Source: Clostridia bacterium (lineage in GTDB: Bacteria; Bacillota; Clostridia; Christensenellales; Borkfalkiaceae). Taken from it: a stretch of DNA of 64,000 bases. The notes below the pieces were generated by a model. The model saw only the letters and a list, made by a program, of their open reading frames with translations, was not told where the DNA came from and made no database searches. Position numbers and translations under genes: made by a program. This document shows positions 1 to 7,021 of this stretch, one piece after another (position 1 is the stretch's first letter; each line of letters opens with the position of its first letter). Where the stretch lies: assembly GCA_017399945.1 (NCBI GenBank), contig JAFQAQ010000005.1, positions 124,001 to 188,000 on the forward strand, read 5' to 3'.

Positions 1-369
1 CTTGGCAAAACCAGTGGTAAAGGTCACAAAGGTCAGTGGGCTAGAAGCGGTGGTGGTGTTCGTCCTGGATTTGAAGGCGGTCAAATGCCTTTAATCAGAC
101 GTATTCCTAAGCGTGGCTTCAACAATCACTTCAGCAAGGAATACAGCATCGTTAACCTTTCCGTTTTAGAAGGTTTTGAAGCTGGTTCAGTTGTTGATAT
201 GGCTGTTCTTGCAGAAAAAGGACTTATTAAAGTTGTTAAAGATTGCGCTGGATTAAAAGTTCTTGGTAACGGAACTCTTTCCAAAGCATTAACCGTTAAG
301 GCTGAACGCTTCTCTGCATCCGCTAAAGAAGCAATTGAAAAGGCTGGCGGTAAGGCTGAACAAATCTAA
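1..369 (+). CDS. rplO: 50S ribosomal protein L15, C-terminal part (5' end outside window)
   Basis: The reading frame is open from base 1 and gives the last 122 residues of L15, a large-subunit protein that binds 23S rRNA. The Gly/Lys/Arg-rich stretch with [14 protein letters not shown] and the [18 protein letters not shown] motif are diagnostic for L15. The ATG at base 85 is internal, so the true start lies upstream. The stop is followed after 23 bases by secY with a good Shine-Dalgarno (AAGGGAGG), the usual L15-SecY order of the bacterial spc region. The C-terminal half is ordinary, ending in an Ala/Lys/Glu-rich helix. Identity is certain; only the N-terminus is missing. Confidence 0.97.
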   Translation, partial: LGKTSGKGHKGQWARSGGGVRPGFEGGQMPLIRRIPKRGFNNHFSKEYSIVNLSVLEGFEAGSVVDMAVLAEKGLIKVVKDCAGLKVLGNGTLSKALTVKAERFSASAKEAIEKAGGKAEQI

Positions 370-392
370 ACTAACTTTTTAAGGGAGGCAAA

Positions 393-1679
393 ATGTTTCA
401 AACCATTATTAATGCGTTTAAGATAAAAGAAGTTAGACGCAAAATTTTGATAACAATTGCATTACTGTTTGTATATAGATTAGGGTGCCATATTCCCGTT
501 CCGGGAGTTAACGTGTTCGATGGGCTTGAAGATTATACTTTTTTGCAAATTATGAGCGCTGTTTCCGGTGGTGCTTTAACCTATGGTACTTTCTTTGCAA
601 TGGGTATTGGACCATACATCAACGCATCGATTATCGTTCAACTTTTAACGGTAGGTATCCCTGCGCTTGAAAGATTGTCCAAGCAAGGCGAAGAAGGTAA
701 AAGAAAAATTAATAATATTACCAGAATTGTTACCTTAATACTTGCAATTGCACAAGCAATTGGTATAATTGCAGCTTTTAAGGGATCTATCAATACCAAT
801 CAAATTTTTGGTAGCGAAGGCTTTACAAGATTTTTAAGTTATGCGTTCTTAGTTGTAATTTACACTGCGGGCGCTTGTCTTACTATGTGGTTAGGTGAGA
901 GAATTACCGATTATGGTGTAAGTAATGGTATTTCGTTACTCATCTTTGCTGGTATCTTGTCTACTGCTGGTACTGCTATTCTTGGTCTTATTGGTGATTT
1001 GTTTGTTGCTGAAACTGCTCAAAAGGCAGCATGGACTTTGATTTCCTTCGTTATTGCCACTATCGTTATTTTTGCTGCGATAGTTGCTGTTGACTCTGCG
1101 GAAAGAAAGATTCCAGTGCAGTATGCAAAACAAGTTAAAGGTAGAAAAATGTACGGTGGACAATCCACTCATATCCCGATTAAAGTTAATGCTTCTGGCG
1201 TTATGCCTTTAATCTTTGCGTTTGCTATCCTAAGTTTCCCAGACTTAATTATGAATTTAGTAGGGGTAAGTGATAACTGGTGGATTAGAAACATGGGTAG
1301 TGGTTCATGGCCTTACATGGTTATTCTTTGTGTATTTATTCTTTTCTTCTCTTACTTCTATAACCAAATTCAGTTTAACCCTGATGATATTAGTAAGAGT
1401 ATTCAAGGAAACGGTGGTTTTATTCCCGGCACACGTCCCGGTAAGCCTACCGCAGACTATTTAAAGAAGATTTCCAATAGAATTACCTTGTTTGGTGCAA
1501 TCTTCCTTGCATTAGTAGCATTAATTCCTTCAATTGTGTTTAAGGCTATTGGCGGTGAAGGTTTGATGAACGTATTTAGTGCTACTGGTTTATTGATTAT
1601 TGTTTCGGTTGCTCTTGAATTTGATCAAGCGCTTCAGTCTCAAATAATGATGAAAAATTACAAAGGATTTTTAAAATAA
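393..1679 (+). CDS. secY: Protein translocase subunit SecY
   Basis: SecY forms the membrane channel through which SecA-driven preproteins and nascent membrane proteins pass. The 428-residue product has the family length and ten hydrophobic segments. Visible landmarks are the plug-region start RLGCHIPVPGVN near residue 30, the MGIGPYINASI segment near 70, the cytoplasmic loop ERKIPVQYAKQ near 235, and the conserved GFIPGTRPGKPT loop near residue 340. The start is an ATG 8 bases after GGGAGG. It lies between rplO and adk, six bases before adk, so it is co-transcribed with the ribosomal superoperon. Confidence 0.97.
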   Translation: MFQTIINAFKIKEVRRKILITIALLFVYRLGCHIPVPGVNVFDGLEDYTFLQIMSAVSGGALTYGTFFAMGIGPYINASIIVQLLTVGIPALERLSKQGEEGKRKINNITRIVTLILAIAQAIGIIAAFKGSINTNQIFGSEGFTRFLSYAFLVVIYTAGACLTMWLGERITDYGVSNGISLLIFAGILSTAGTAILGLIGDLFVAETAQKAAWTLISFVIATIVIFAAIVAVDSAERKIPVQYAKQVKGRKMYGGQSTHIPIKVNASGVMPLIFAFAILSFPDLIMNLVGVSDNWWIRNMGSGSWPYMVILCVFILFFSYFYNQIQFNPDDISKSIQGNGGFIPGTRPGKPTADYLKKISNRITLFGAIFLALVALIPSIVFKAIGGEGLMNVFSATGLLIIVSVALEFDQALQSQIMMKNYKGFLK

Positions 1680-1685
1680 AACATC

Positions 1686-2306
1686 ATGAGAATTATATTG
1701 CTTGGAGCACCGGGATGCGGCAAGGGGACTCAAGCTGCAAAGATTTGCGAAAAGTATGACGTTCCACACATATCAACCGGCGATATATTTAGAGAAAACA
1801 TTAAAAATCAAACGGAGTTGGGCATAAAGGTAAAAGCTATTATGGATAGTGGTAATTTATGCCCCGATGACGTTACTTGTGAACTCGTTAAGGACAGACT
1901 TTCTAAGCCTGATTGTGTTAACGGGTATTTGCTTGATGGATTTCCTAGAAATCTTTTTCAGGCGACTGAGTTAGAGAAATTTGCAGCACCTGACGTAGTT
2001 ATAGATATTCAAGTAAATCTTGATAAAATTGAAAAGAGGATTACGGGCAGAAGGAGTTGTCCAGTTTGTGGTGGTTCTTTCCATATTGACTTTATTGGTA
2101 ACACGTCGATTTGTCCAACTTGTGGAGGAGAGCTTGTTATTAGAAAGGACGACACTCCCGAAGTTATTAAAGAACGTTTATCCGTTTATGCAAGTTATAC
2201 CGAGCCTCTCATTAAGTATTATGCTGACAAGGGCGTTATAAAAGTTGTTGATGGTGATGGTTCTATCGACTACGTTTTTGAGCAAATTTGTAATATTTTA
2301 GGTTAA
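1686..2306 (+). CDS. adk: Adenylate kinase with zinc-binding lid
   Basis: Adenylate kinase converts AMP + ATP to two ADP in the cytoplasm. The P-loop GAPGCGKGTQ lies at residues 7-16 and the AMP-binding segment (HISTGDIFRENI) near 30-41. DGFPRN near residue 84 marks the nucleoside-monophosphate kinase family. The lid carries two CPVCGG/CPTCGG pairs, so it is the four-cysteine zinc-binding lid typical of Gram-positive enzymes. Length 206 residues is slightly short for the long-lid type. It follows secY by six bases, and its stop shares a base with the map start (TAATG), indicating translational coupling. Confidence 0.96.
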   Translation: MRIILLGAPGCGKGTQAAKICEKYDVPHISTGDIFRENIKNQTELGIKVKAIMDSGNLCPDDVTCELVKDRLSKPDCVNGYLLDGFPRNLFQATELEKFAAPDVVIDIQVNLDKIEKRITGRRSCPVCGGSFHIDFIGNTSICPTCGGELVIRKDDTPEVIKERLSVYASYTEPLIKYYADKGVIKVVDGDGSIDYVFEQICNILG

Positions 2307-3052
2307 TGATTCGAGTTAAGAGCAAATCAGAAATAGATTGTATGCGAGAGAGCGGAAAGATTACTCGCGACGTTTTAGATTATCTTGGTTCTAAGATTAA
2401 AGTTGGTATGACCACAAAAGAACTGGATAAACTTGCATACGATTATATAATTTCTTCTGGTGCAACCCCATCGTTTTTAGGATATAACGGTTTTCCTGCT
2501 TCCATTTGTTCGTCAATAGATGACGTGGTTGTTCATGGTATTCCTTCTGATAACCAGTTTATTAAAGAAGGACAAATCGTTTCTATTGACGTGGGTGTTA
2601 TTTATAACGGTTGGCAAGGTGACGCCGCGAGAACTTTTCTCGTGGGTAAGGTAAGTGAAGAAAAGCAAAACCTTGTTAAAGTTACCGAAGAATGTTTTTT
2701 TAACGCTATTCGTAATCTTCGTGATGGTTCTCCAATAGGAGATATTGGATATTACGTTCAAACTCATGCCGAAAGTCATGGTTACGGAGTTGTAAGGGCT
2801 TTGACAGGGCACGGTATCGGTCGTGATATGCACGAAGATCCTTCTGTTCCCAATTATGGTAAGAAGGGTACGGGTATTCGATTAAGAGAAGGTGTTGCTT
2901 TGGCTATAGAGCCAATGATTAACGCTGGATCCTATAAGGTTACGTTTATGCCTGATGGTTGGACGGTTAAAACTATTGATGGGAAACCATCTGCGCATTA
3001 CGAAAATACCGTTGTTATTACTGAAAACGGTGTTGAAATCTTAACTTTATAA
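2306..3052 (+). CDS. map: Type I methionine aminopeptidase
   Basis: Removes the initiator methionine from nascent proteins. At 248 residues it matches the minimal type I enzyme without an N-terminal zinc extension. The five metal ligands of the pita-bread fold are visible in order: Asp in SIDVGV, Asp in GDAARTF, His in the GHGIGRDMHEDP segment, Glu in AIEPM and Glu in HYENTVV. The start overlaps the adk stop by one base. The following 141-base gap carries a promoter-like element and a structured leader for infA, so map may be the last gene of one transcription segment. Confidence 0.96.
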   Translation: MIRVKSKSEIDCMRESGKITRDVLDYLGSKIKVGMTTKELDKLAYDYIISSGATPSFLGYNGFPASICSSIDDVVVHGIPSDNQFIKEGQIVSIDVGVIYNGWQGDAARTFLVGKVSEEKQNLVKVTEECFFNAIRNLRDGSPIGDIGYYVQTHAESHGYGVVRALTGHGIGRDMHEDPSVPNYGKKGTGIRLREGVALAIEPMINAGSYKVTFMPDGWTVKTIDGKPSAHYENTVVITENGVEILTL

Positions 3053-3080
3053 AAAAATATTTAAAAAGTGCTGAAAATCT

Positions 3081-3110
3081 CTAACATTTTTTAGTAAAAT
3101 ATGTTATAAT
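3081..3110 (+). promoter_or_regulatory. Internal promoter before infA
   Basis: CTAACA (3081-3086) and TATAAT (3105-3110) are separated by 18 bases. The -10 is consensus and the -35 matches four of six. It would give infA and the downstream alpha-operon genes an extra transcription start inside the superoperon. Predicted from sequence only. Confidence 0.45.
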
Positions 3111-3112
3111 AA

Positions 3113-3180
3113 AGCTAATTGTGGTATTAAACGAGTTAACCACGTTGCAAATCAGTCCTATTTAATTTAGCTGATAAAAA
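3113..3180 (+). promoter_or_regulatory. Structured infA leader (candidate)
   Basis: AGCTAATT (3113-3120) can pair with AATTTAGCT (3164-3172) with a one-base bulge, enclosing a hairpin in which GTGG (3121-3124) and a TTAA pair with TTAA and CCAC (3140-3143). ATCAG (3151-3155) can instead pair with CTGAT (3171-3175), which would break the closing stem. The two alternatives end just before the AGGAGG ribosome site (3180-3185), so a translational switch for IF-1 is possible but unproven. Confidence 0.3.
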
Positions 3181-3193
3181 GGAGGAAAAGTTT

Positions 3194-3415
3194 GTGTCTA
3201 AGGAAGACGTAATAGAAACCGAAGGTACTATCGTTGAAACCTTGCCTAACGCAATGTTCAAAGTTAAGTTATCCAACGGACATATCATTACAGCGCATAT
3301 TTCTGGTAAGCTTCGCCAACATTACATTAAAATCATTATCGGCGACAACGTTAAGTTGGAAATGAGCCCATACGATTTGACTAAAGGCAGAATTACCTGG
3401 CGTAGTAAAAACTAA
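3194..3415 (+). CDS. infA: Translation initiation factor IF-1
   Basis: IF-1 binds the A site of the 30S subunit during initiation. The 73-residue product is a single OB-fold (S1-like) domain with the typical ending GRITWRSK. The start is GTG, chosen because AGGAGG (3180-3185) lies eight bases upstream and the protein then begins [12 protein letters not shown], as IF-1 does. It sits between map and rpmJ as in most Firmicutes. A consensus -10 element and a foldable leader upstream suggest separate control from secY-adk-map. Confidence 0.97.
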   Translation: MSKEDVIETEGTIVETLPNAMFKVKLSNGHIITAHISGKLRQHYIKIIIGDNVKLEMSPYDLTKGRITWRSKN

Positions 3416-3447
3416 GCATAAACAAAATTTCCAAAGGAGATATTAAA

Positions 3448-3564
3448 ATGAAAGTTAGACCTTCTGTAAAACCTATGTGTGATAAGTGTAAAGTTATCAA
3501 AAGAAACGGTAAAGTTATGGTTATTTGTTCCAAAAACAAGAGCCACAAACAAAGACAAGGTTAA
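3448..3564 (+). CDS. rpmJ: 50S ribosomal protein L36, zinc-binding form
   Basis: A 38-residue ORF starting [15 protein letters not shown] and ending SHKQRQG is unmistakably L36, a small 23S rRNA-binding protein. The Cys11-x2-Cys14, Cys27 and His ligand set of the zinc-containing (C+) form is intact, so it is not the zinc-free paralogue used under zinc starvation. AAAGGAGA precedes the ATG by seven bases. It lies between infA and rpsM as expected. The 141 bases that follow, before rpsM, fold into two hairpins annotated separately. Confidence 0.96.
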   Translation: MKVRPSVKPMCDKCKVIKRNGKVMVICSKNKSHKQRQG

Positions 3565-3570
3565 TCCAAT

Positions 3571-3651
3571 TTATTGCCCGAGAGGGTAAATAAGAAAATA
3601 CTAGTCAAAAAGCAAAACGCCTTCCATTCCAAAGGTATAAGGCTTTTTGGC
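3571..3651 (+). promoter_or_regulatory. Structured leader of rpsM-rpsK-rpsD (candidate ribosomal-protein autoregulatory site)
   Basis: Two hairpins are visible. The first has stem TTGCCC (3574-3579)/GGGTAA (3584-3589), closed by a GAGA (GNRA) tetraloop. The second is a 10-bp stem GTCAAAAAGC (3604-3613)/GCTTTTTGGC (3642-3651) with one G-U pair, enclosing an inner CCTT (3620-3623)/AAGG (3632-3635) hairpin. No T-run follows, so it is not a plain terminator. In E. coli S4 represses the alpha operon at a leader in this position; here rpsD (S4) is in the same operon, making S4 a candidate ligand. Confidence 0.5.
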
Positions 3652-3705
3652 ATTTATATATAAAAAATAAAATTATACAAATAAATACGGAGGTATTTGA
3701 CAAGA

Positions 3706-4083
3706 ATGGCACGTATAGCCGGCGTTGATTTGCCTAACAACAAAAGAGTTGAAATCGGCCTTACCTACATTTATGGTATTGGTCTTGCAACGGCAAAGAA
3801 AATTATAAGCGAAACGGGCGTTAATCCCGATGTTAGAGTTAAGGATTTGAGTGAAGCAGACGTTGCTAAACTCAGAGAATATATCGAACACAATATTCAC
3901 GTTGAAGGTGACTTGCGTTCCGAAGTAAGCCTTTCTATTAAAAGACTTATTGAAATCGGATGCTACAGAGGTGTTCGTCACAGAAAGAACCTTCCCGTAA
4001 GAGGACAGAGTTCCAAGAGAAATGCGAGAACCAGAAAAGGTCCTCGTCGTACCGTTGCTAAAAAGAAAACGGCAACTAGATAA
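3706..4083 (+). CDS. rpsM: 30S ribosomal protein S13
   Basis: S13 lies in the 30S head and contacts the P-site tRNA and the 50S subunit. The 125-residue product begins [15 protein letters not shown] and ends in the Arg/Lys-rich tail that follows RNLPVRGQ-type motifs, both standard for S13. I use the ATG at 3706 rather than the in-frame TTG at 3697: the GGAGG at 3689-3693 would be almost touching the TTG, and MARIAGVD is the family N-terminus. It heads rpsM-rpsK-rpsD-rpoA-rplQ, preceded by a foldable leader. Confidence 0.96.
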   Translation: MARIAGVDLPNNKRVEIGLTYIYGIGLATAKKIISETGVNPDVRVKDLSEADVAKLREYIEHNIHVEGDLRSEVSLSIKRLIEIGCYRGVRHRKNLPVRGQSSKRNARTRKGPRRTVAKKKTATR

Positions 4084-4099
4084 GGGGAGGTAATTTACT

Positions 4100-4492
4100 A
4101 TGGCAGTAGCAAATAAAGCAACTAAAAAACGTAAAGACGCCAGAAAGGTTGACAAAGGTCAAGTTCATATTCAGGCTTCTTTCAACAACACGTTAGTTAC
4201 TATCACCGATATGCAGGGTAATACCGTTTCTTGGTCCAGTGCAGGTAGCTTAGGATTCAGAGGCTCTAGAAAAAGCACTCCTTTCGCTGCTCAAATGGCT
4301 GCTGAAACAGCTGGTAAAGCTGCAAGAGAACAAGGTATGCGTTCTGTAGAAGTTTACGTTAAAGGTCCTGGTGCTGGTAGAGAATCTGCTATCAGAGCAC
4401 TTACCAACTGCGATATGGAAGTTACTCTTATTCAAGACGTTTCTCCTATCCCTCACAATGGTTGCAGACCACCCAAAAAACGTAGAGTATAA
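4100..4492 (+). CDS. rpsK: 30S ribosomal protein S11
   Basis: S11 is part of the platform of the 30S subunit, near the E site. The 130-residue product has the family signatures [15 protein letters not shown] near residue 25, the [16 protein letters not shown] [13 protein letters not shown] segment near 55, and the C-terminal [23 protein letters not shown] site precedes the ATG. It is 16 bases after rpsM and 15 bases before rpsD, with no room for separate promoters, so it belongs to the alpha operon. Confidence 0.97.
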   Translation: MAVANKATKKRKDARKVDKGQVHIQASFNNTLVTITDMQGNTVSWSSAGSLGFRGSRKSTPFAAQMAAETAGKAAREQGMRSVEVYVKGPGAGRESAIRALTNCDMEVTLIQDVSPIPHNGCRPPKKRRV

Positions 4493-4507
4493 CGGAGGAT
4501 TTGAAAA

Positions 4508-5131
4508 ATGGCTAAATATACTGAATCTAAATGTCGTTTATGCAGACGTGAAGGTGCTAAACTTTTCTTAAAGGGTGAAAGATGTTTCAAAGGTGTTTGC
4601 GCTTTTGAAAAAAGACCCGTTGCTCCTGGTCAACACGGTATGAGCAGAAAGAAAGTTTCTGAATATGGTTTACAACTTCGTGAAAAGCAAAAATGCAAGA
4701 GAATTTACGGCGTTCTTGAAGGTCAATTCAGAAAGTATTATGAAAAGGCTGATAGAATGAAGGGTATTACTGGTGAAAACATGCTTTCACTTTTAGAAAG
4801 AAGACTTGACAACGTTATTTTTAGAATGGGTGTTGGTGCTTCTAGAAGTCAAGCTCGTCAACTTGTTACCCACGCACACTTTACCGTTAATGGTAAGAAC
4901 GTAAACATCGCTTCTTACTGCGTAAAAGTTGGTGACGTAATCGCTGTTAAGGAAAACAAGAAAGACAACAAGTATTTTGCAGAAATCAAAACTATGAAGG
5001 TTGGCACTATGCCTAAGTGGTTAGAATTTAACCCTGAAACCTTAGAAGGTAAAATTCTTGCTCTTCCAACTAGAGAAGACATTGATATTACCATTGCAGA
5101 ACACATGATCGTCGAATTATATTCGAAATAA
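4508..5131 (+). CDS. rpsD: 30S ribosomal protein S4, zinc-finger form
   Basis: S4 nucleates assembly of the 30S body by binding 16S rRNA, and in several bacteria represses its own operon. The 207-residue product has four cysteines near the N-terminus (Cys9, Cys12, Cys26, Cys31), the zinc-binding C+ form, then the S4 RNA-binding domain with [11 protein letters not shown] and the [15 protein letters not shown] hairpin near residues 100-130. Encoding S4 inside the alpha operon differs from Bacillus, where rpsD is a separate unit, and makes the foldable leaders at 3571-3651 and 5151-5225 candidate S4 sites. Confidence 0.97.
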   Translation: MAKYTESKCRLCRREGAKLFLKGERCFKGVCAFEKRPVAPGQHGMSRKKVSEYGLQLREKQKCKRIYGVLEGQFRKYYEKADRMKGITGENMLSLLERRLDNVIFRMGVGASRSQARQLVTHAHFTVNGKNVNIASYCVKVGDVIAVKENKKDNKYFAEIKTMKVGTMPKWLEFNPETLEGKILALPTREDIDITIAEHMIVELYSK

Positions 5132-5150
5132 TTAATTTTTATAATGTTTT

Positions 5151-5225
5151 ATCGATGGGTTTTTATAAGGGGAAAGTAAGAGTTTTCCACGCTTTTACAA
5201 GAATTCTTATAAAAACCTATATCGA
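5151..5225 (+). promoter_or_regulatory. Long hairpin in the rpsD-rpoA gap
   Basis: GGTTTTTATAAG (5158-5169) is perfectly complementary to CTTATAAAAACC (5206-5217). The stem continues across a small internal loop with TCGAT (5152-5156)/ATCGA (5221-5225). Inside, GTAAGAG (5176-5182) pairs with CTTTTAC (5192-5198) with one G-U pair. The whole 123-base gap is thus mostly helix. It ends 12 bases before the rpoA Shine-Dalgarno and has no immediately adjoining T-run. It could be a processing site, a protein-binding leader or an attenuator; the sequence does not say which. Confidence 0.55.
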
Positions 5226-5254
5226 AACTATTTTTTAAGGAGGTAATTTTCATT

Positions 5255-6208
5255 ATGTTGAAAATTGAAATGCCAAAAATAGCTGTGGAAGAAAACGAAG
5301 AAAGAAGTTATGCAAAAGTTACCGTTGAACCATTGGAAAAAGGCTTTGGTTTAACTATTGGTAACGCATTGCGTAGAATTTTGTTGTCGGCTCTTCCCGG
5401 TGTTGCTATTCAGAACATTAAGTTCGCGGAAGAATTAGGTATCAAGCACGAATTCTCGGCTGTCCCACTAGTTAAAGAAGACGTTACCGAAATTATTCTT
5501 AACCTTAAACTAGTAGCTATTAAAAGCACCTGTTTAGACGACGACTTTATTAAGACGGTTAGACTATATAAGGAAGGTCCGGCAGTTGTTAAAGCTGGCG
5601 ATATTATGTGTGATTCTGAACTCACCATATTAAACCCTGATCTTTATATTTGCACCGTTGACGAAGGTGGCAAGATTGATATTGAACTTACCGTAGGTAA
5701 GGGACGTGGATATCAAGGCGCTGACGAACACAAAACTGATATTATTGACAATATTTCAATTGATAGTATCTATACTCCCGTTAAGAAAGTTAGCTATAAC
5801 GTAGCTGCAACTCGTGTTGGTCAAAGTGTTGACTTTGATAAACTAACTTTAGAAGTTTGGACTAATGGTACTTTTTCTGGTAGAGATATCGTAAGCTTAG
5901 CCGCTAAGATTATGCAAGAACATATTAACATGTTCGTTTCTTTATCTGAAATTGGTAACGTTGAAGTTCTCGTTCCCGGTCCCGGTGACGGCAGACAGAA
6001 GATTCTTGAAATGACGATTGAAGAACTTGATCTTTCCGTTCGTTCTTACAATTGCTTAAAGAGAGCTGGTATTCATACTGTTGAAGACCTAACTAAAAAG
6101 ACGGAAGACGATATGCTTAAAGTCCGCAATTTAGGTAAAAAGTCTCTTGACGAAGTTATTTTCAAACTTAAGAGCTTAGACTTGAATTTGCAGGAAGAGG
6201 AGGATTAA
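5255..6208 (+). CDS. rpoA: DNA-directed RNA polymerase subunit alpha
   Basis: The alpha dimer is the scaffold for core RNA polymerase assembly. The 317-residue product has the N-terminal assembly domain, with GFGLTIGNALRRILLSALPG near residues 30-48, and a C-terminal domain from about residue 245 with SVRSYNCLKRAGIHTVEDL and the LGKKSLDEV helix that contact UP-element DNA and activators. TAAGGAGG lies before the ATG. A strong hairpin fills the gap behind rpsD, so rpoA output may be uncoupled from the ribosomal genes. rplQ follows after four bases. Confidence 0.97.
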   Translation: MLKIEMPKIAVEENEERSYAKVTVEPLEKGFGLTIGNALRRILLSALPGVAIQNIKFAEELGIKHEFSAVPLVKEDVTEIILNLKLVAIKSTCLDDDFIKTVRLYKEGPAVVKAGDIMCDSELTILNPDLYICTVDEGGKIDIELTVGKGRGYQGADEHKTDIIDNISIDSIYTPVKKVSYNVAATRVGQSVDFDKLTLEVWTNGTFSGRDIVSLAAKIMQEHINMFVSLSEIGNVEVLVPGPGDGRQKILEMTIEELDLSVRSYNCLKRAGIHTVEDLTKKTEDDMLKVRNLGKKSLDEVIFKLKSLDLNLQEEED

Positions 6209-6212
6209 ACCA

Positions 6213-6722
6213 ATGGCTAGAAAATTAGGAGTGAACGCTACTCAAAGAATAGCGCTTTTGAAAAATCAAGCATCTGCTCTTTTGTGGCACGGTAAAATCG
6301 AAACTACCGAAGCTAGAGCAAAAGAAGTAGCTTCTTACGTTGCTAAGATTTTAACTCTTGCAGTTAATACTTACGACGATATCGTTGAAAGTGAAGTTAC
6401 CGTAACGGACGCTAAGGGTAAGGAAGCAAAGAAAACCTTAGTTAAAGACGGCTTAAAGAAACTCAACGCTAGAAGAAAGATTATGACTTTAGTTAACGAT
6501 CTTCAAGAAGTTAAGGGCTTTAAGGAAAGCAAGCCTGATTTCAAAAAGAGAACTAAAGCAATCAAATATCCATTAATTGAAAAAATCTTCGACGAATATG
6601 CGCCTAAATACGCTGCTCGTAAAGAAGAAAAAGGTCAAGGTGGTGGATATACTAGAATGTTTAAGCTAGGATCACGTAAAGGCGACGCAGCCGAAATGGT
6701 TATCATTGAATTAGTTGACTAG
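6213..6722 (+). CDS. rplQ: 50S ribosomal protein L17 with an extended central region
   Basis: L17 binds domain III of 23S rRNA near the exit tunnel. The N-terminus (MARKLGVNATQRIALLKNQ) and the C-terminal signature GGGYTRMFKLGSRKGDAAEM are family hallmarks. At 169 residues it is about 40-50 longer than the usual 110-130. The extra material lies between roughly residues 50 and 130 and is Lys/Glu-rich, with a VTDAKGKEAKKTLVKDG-type segment. The gene closes the alpha operon, overlaps nothing and is followed by a strong terminator. The extension is in frame and its codon use matches the neighbours. Confidence 0.95.
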   Translation: MARKLGVNATQRIALLKNQASALLWHGKIETTEARAKEVASYVAKILTLAVNTYDDIVESEVTVTDAKGKEAKKTLVKDGLKKLNARRKIMTLVNDLQEVKGFKESKPDFKKRTKAIKYPLIEKIFDEYAPKYAARKEEKGQGGGYTRMFKLGSRKGDAAEMVIIELVD

Positions 6723-6729
6723 TTACTTA

Positions 6730-6760
6730 AAAACACTTGCTATTTGCAAGTGTTTTTTAT
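6730..6760 (+). terminator. Rho-independent terminator of the ribosomal superoperon
   Basis: The 11-bp stem AAAACACTTGC (6730-6740)/GCAAGTGTTTT (6746-6756) has a five-base loop and runs into a T-tract. It lies eight bases after the rplQ stop. Confidence 0.9.
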
Positions 6761-6780
6761 TTTGTATTCATAAGTATTAA

Positions 6781-6794
6781 ATTATTTAAATAAT
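6781..6794. promoter_or_regulatory. Perfect 14-bp palindrome upstream of feoA (possible metalloregulator site)
   Basis: ATTATTTAAATAAT is a perfect palindrome ending seven bases before the feoA ATG. It overlaps where a promoter -10 would sit. Fur- and DtxR-family sites are AT-rich inverted repeats, so an iron-responsive operator is plausible. The region is very AT-rich and chance palindromes are not rare. Confidence 0.3.
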
Positions 6795-6801
6795 ATTAAA
6801 T

Positions 6802-7020
6802 ATGTTATTATCTCAACTAAAATTAAATTACCAAGCGACCATAATTAATATTAATTGCCAAGAAGCACTAAAAAATAGATTAAAAGATATAGGTGTTGAA
6901 ATAGGAACTTCTATTAAATTAGTTAGGACTGCACCATTTAACGATCCTTTAGAATTTTGTTGTAATGGGATATACTTTGCGATAAGAAAGTCTGACTGTG
7001 ATAAAATAGAGGTGAAATAA
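6802..7020 (+). CDS. feoA: Ferrous iron transport protein A
   Basis: FeoA is a small SH3-like cytoplasmic partner of the FeoB iron channel. The 72-residue product has the family pattern: a basic central LKNRLKDIGVEIGT motif around residues 26-39, followed by beta strands ending AIRKSDCDKIEV. It lies directly before feoB (one base between), which confirms the call. No Shine-Dalgarno precedes the ATG, and a TAATAT -10-like hexamer ends six bases upstream, so the message may be leaderless or poorly translated. A 14-bp palindrome overlaps the presumed promoter. Confidence 0.9.
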   Translation: MLLSQLKLNYQATIININCQEALKNRLKDIGVEIGTSIKLVRTAPFNDPLEFCCNGIYFAIRKSDCDKIEVK

Positions 7021-7021
7021 A

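Noticed and set aside
3604..3651. Intrinsic terminator between rpmJ and rpsM
   Set aside because: The stem is strong but ends without a T-run, and rpsM has no separate promoter that I can see.
3673..4155. 160-codon - strand ORF over rpsM
   Set aside because: Shadow of the rpsM and rpsK coding frames.
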